The notes below the pieces were generated by a model, which saw only the letters and a list, made by a program, of their open reading frames with translations, was not told where the DNA came from and did not search any database. The position numbers and the translations under genes were made by a program. Shown here piece after piece: positions 6,600-7,929 of a stretch of 7,929 bases of DNA; within the stretch, counting starts at the first letter, position 1; each line of letters begins with the position of its first letter. This DNA is from CAZPAH01 sp964584495 (lineage in GTDB: Bacteria; Krumholzibacteriota; Krumholzibacteriia; Krumholzibacteriales; Krumholzibacteriaceae). Location: positions 1 to 7,929 of the forward strand of contig CAZPAH010000129.1 in the NCBI GenBank assembly GCA_964584495.1, written 5' to 3'.

Positions 6600-7859
6600 C
6601 TACTCCCTTATCTCTCTCCATCTACCCGACATGGATATTTCTCCTGCGCCTGCCGACCAGGAATTGGTAATTCCTTGTGGAAGCGGGCATGGGAGCAATT
6701 CGGAATCTCCGTACAGTTTCACATCCGGATCGAGAGAATCATTATCGAAATACCCCGTCCAAACGGCTCCTCTTATAACTGTTCCGTTTTTCAGACTCGT
6801 TTCCCCAACCGTCAGAACGAGGCCGTTGATATTCACATCCAAACCCGTCACAAGATCCCTGCAGGAAATGAGAACTCCGTTTACAGTCGAATTCTTGCCT
6901 AGAATTAGTTCGCCCTCCTTCGCAAACAGTATGTTTCCGCTCCTGCCGGTCGTAGAACCGACAGTTATGCCATGCATATTTCCGTGCCCGTGCCCGTGTC
7001 CCGACATCGAGGATAGTTCGATGTCACCCTTGGCAATCATTGCTATGCTGTCCGCGATCGTAGATCCTCCACGTACCGTCACGGAGCCGTAAACTACGAT
7101 TATCGAGTTTGCATCGATATTTGTGATTTCACTTCCCTCCGTTATCTCCAAATCGCCGTTTATTAAAACGGTTCCCTCGATCTCCCTGTCGCCCCATGAT
7201 TCATCCCCGCCGGCGCAAGAGGCCGCCTGCAGGATAAACGACTCGAACCAGGAGGTATCGAGAGAGGGAGGATCCGGAACGGGATCGACAATCGTATATG
7301 GCAACAATTTACCCCCGGAAAAGGATGCCGAACAGCCGTATGGAAGGTAAAATTCAACACTGTTCGTATCTATATTCGCCGAATTATTTGCGACAACATC
7401 CCCGTTGACAAACACCCTTCCGGTCACCTCATCGCTGTTCTTCAGTGAAAGACCGTCTCCATGACCTACAAATACCGCGTATCCGGCGTCCTGTTGGGGA
7501 TCGATACGCTGCATCAATCTTCTGGATATTCCATTTATTACACCTGATGCGATAATCAACCCTGAATCGCCTACGGCCTGGTAGACCCCTTGAATGCCGG
7601 ATTCGAAGGCGACGGTCCGCGCCGATATGGTACCCAGCGGTTGGGTCGGTCCACCGTAGAGTTTTTCCGAATGTTTCATTTCCCAGAATGCGTCGCATAT
7701 CCCTGCTTCCGCCAGGTACAGGGCTCTCGCCATATCGGTATCGACGACTCCCGATTCCGCGTTCTGACTGACAAGTTTCTGTACAGCCAGTGCGAGCGTC
7801 CCGAATATAACGATGGCCAGCACCAACGTTATAAGAGCGACACCTTTGTTATTCGTCAT
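6600..7859 (-). CDS. Large GspK/PilX-like minor pilin with predicted beta-helical (bactofilin-like) C-terminal domain
   Basis: Numbering here counts from the TTG at 7862 (420 residues). The N-terminus, KGVALITLVLAIVIFGTLAL (6-25), closely resembles GspK/PilX: a basic leader ending in Gly, no Glu at mature position 5, and one transmembrane helix. The family-typical ALYLAEAGICDAF follows at 47-59. The rest is not the usual GspK alpha domain. From about 145 to 375 it is rich in short hydrophobic strands separated by Asn-Gly, Asp-Gly or Gly turns, with recurring units such as GRVFVNGDVV, GTVLINGDLE, IIVVYGSVTV, AMIAKGDIE, GVLISCRDL and GLVLTVGE, suggesting stacked beta-coils as in bactofilin/polymer-forming domains. 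A His-Gly loop (HGHGHGNMHG, 289-298) interrupts them. Five cysteines are at 56, 177, 216, 334 and 392. It is probably the exposed tip subunit; that is inference. ATG 7857-7859 is preferred over the adjacent TTG, with GAGAG upstream. Confidence 0.86.
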   Translation of the reverse strand: MTNNKGVALITLVLAIVIFGTLALAVQKLVSQNAESGVVDTDMARALYLAEAGICDAFWEMKHSEKLYGGPTQPLGTISARTVAFESGIQGVYQAVGDSGLIIASGVINGISRRLMQRIDPQQDAGYAVFVGHGDGLSLKNSDEVTGRVFVNGDVVANNSANIDTNSVEFYLPYGCSASFSGGKLLPYTIVDPVPDPPSLDTSWFESFILQAASCAGGDESWGDREIEGTVLINGDLEITEGSEITNIDANSIIVVYGSVTVRGGSTIADSIAMIAKGDIELSSMSGHGHGHGNMHGITVGSTTGRSGNILFAKEGELILGKNSTVNGVLISCRDLVTGLDVNINGLVLTVGETSLKNGTVIRGAVWTGYFDNDSLDPDVKLYGDSELLPCPLPQGITNSWSAGAGEISMSGRWREIRE

Positions 7860-7891
7860 CAACTCTCTCTCTTCTCCTGTGACTCGAGGTC

Positions 7892-7929
7892 CTATGGATT
7901 TGTCACAGCGGTATTATGATCCGATTCGC
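7892..7929 (-). other. Window edge, possible 3' end of an upstream co-directional gene
   Basis: Between the GspK/PilX-like start and the right edge are 70 bases. Two minus-strand frames remain open from the edge: one ends at TAG (7892-7894) reading ...ESDHNTAVTNP, the other at TGA (7903-7905) reading ...ANRIIIPL. Either could be the tail of a preceding pilin gene, but the stretch is too short to tell from chance. No clear promoter is visible. GTGAC and GTCAC (about 7882-7907) form a short inverted repeat with a long spacer and no obvious role. Confidence 0.2.

Noticed and set aside
6969..6998. CACGGG-type nucleotide repeat, considered as a DNA repeat element
   Set aside because: Only three units, in frame, encoding the His-Gly loop; treated as a protein feature.
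1..7929. Frequent TCGA and ATCGA tetramers across the window
   Set aside because: Explained by many codons ending in TC followed by GAN codons (Ile, Val, Leu or Phe before Asp or Glu) in these minus-strand genes; no clustered array or consistent spacing was seen.

Overview
The window carries one tightly packed operon, entirely on the minus strand, that encodes most of the core of a type IV filament machine (type IV pilus or type II secretion-like). The outer-membrane secretin shows a diderm (Gram-negative) bacterium. Base composition looks roughly balanced and genetic code 11 works throughout. Nothing in the sequence fixes the taxon. The mixed gene content (PilM/N/O alignment proteins, GspI/J/K-like minor pilins, a very short secretin) is unlike the textbook proteobacterial pil or gsp operons and would fit a less-studied lineage; that last point is inference.

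Layout in transcription order, right to left: a possible 3' end of an upstream gene (7892-7929); a large GspK/PilX-like minor pilin with a predicted beta-helical C-terminal domain (6600-7859); a GspI/PilV-like prepilin (6178-6555, or from 6621); a GspJ/PilW-like prepilin (5620-6165); PilM (4524-5585); PilN (3929-4522); PilO (3324-3932); a PilP/GspC-like periplasmic protein (2821-3327); a minimal secretin of the PilQ/MshL/GspD family (1638-2828); and the assembly ATPase PilB/GspE (1-~1774), which leaves the left edge only a few codons before its expected end. No gap exceeds about 45 bases between genes. Several junctions are ATGA overlaps, so translational coupling is likely. I see no tRNA, rRNA, CRISPR, insertion sequence, or credible plus-strand gene.

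Expected mechanism, from family knowledge: the ATPase powers an inner-membrane platform (PilC/GspF, not in the window). PilM sits on the cytoplasmic face and binds the PilN tail. PilN and PilO form the periplasmic alignment complex. The PilP-like protein links them to the secretin. The three minor pilins probably form the filament tip, with the GspK/PilX-like protein as the distal, exposed subunit. The major pilin, prepilin peptidase, platform protein and retraction ATPase are not here.

The most notable points are: (i) the secretin/ATPase junction, where one missing base would explain both an over-long secretin tail and an ATPase with no good start codon; (ii) a tip protein that joins a GspK-type N-terminus to a bactofilin-like repeat domain with a His-Gly loop; (iii) a secretin cut down to one N-domain plus core; (iv) a PilP-like protein without a lipobox; (v) an ATPase MshEN domain whose two expected arginines are both asparagine.
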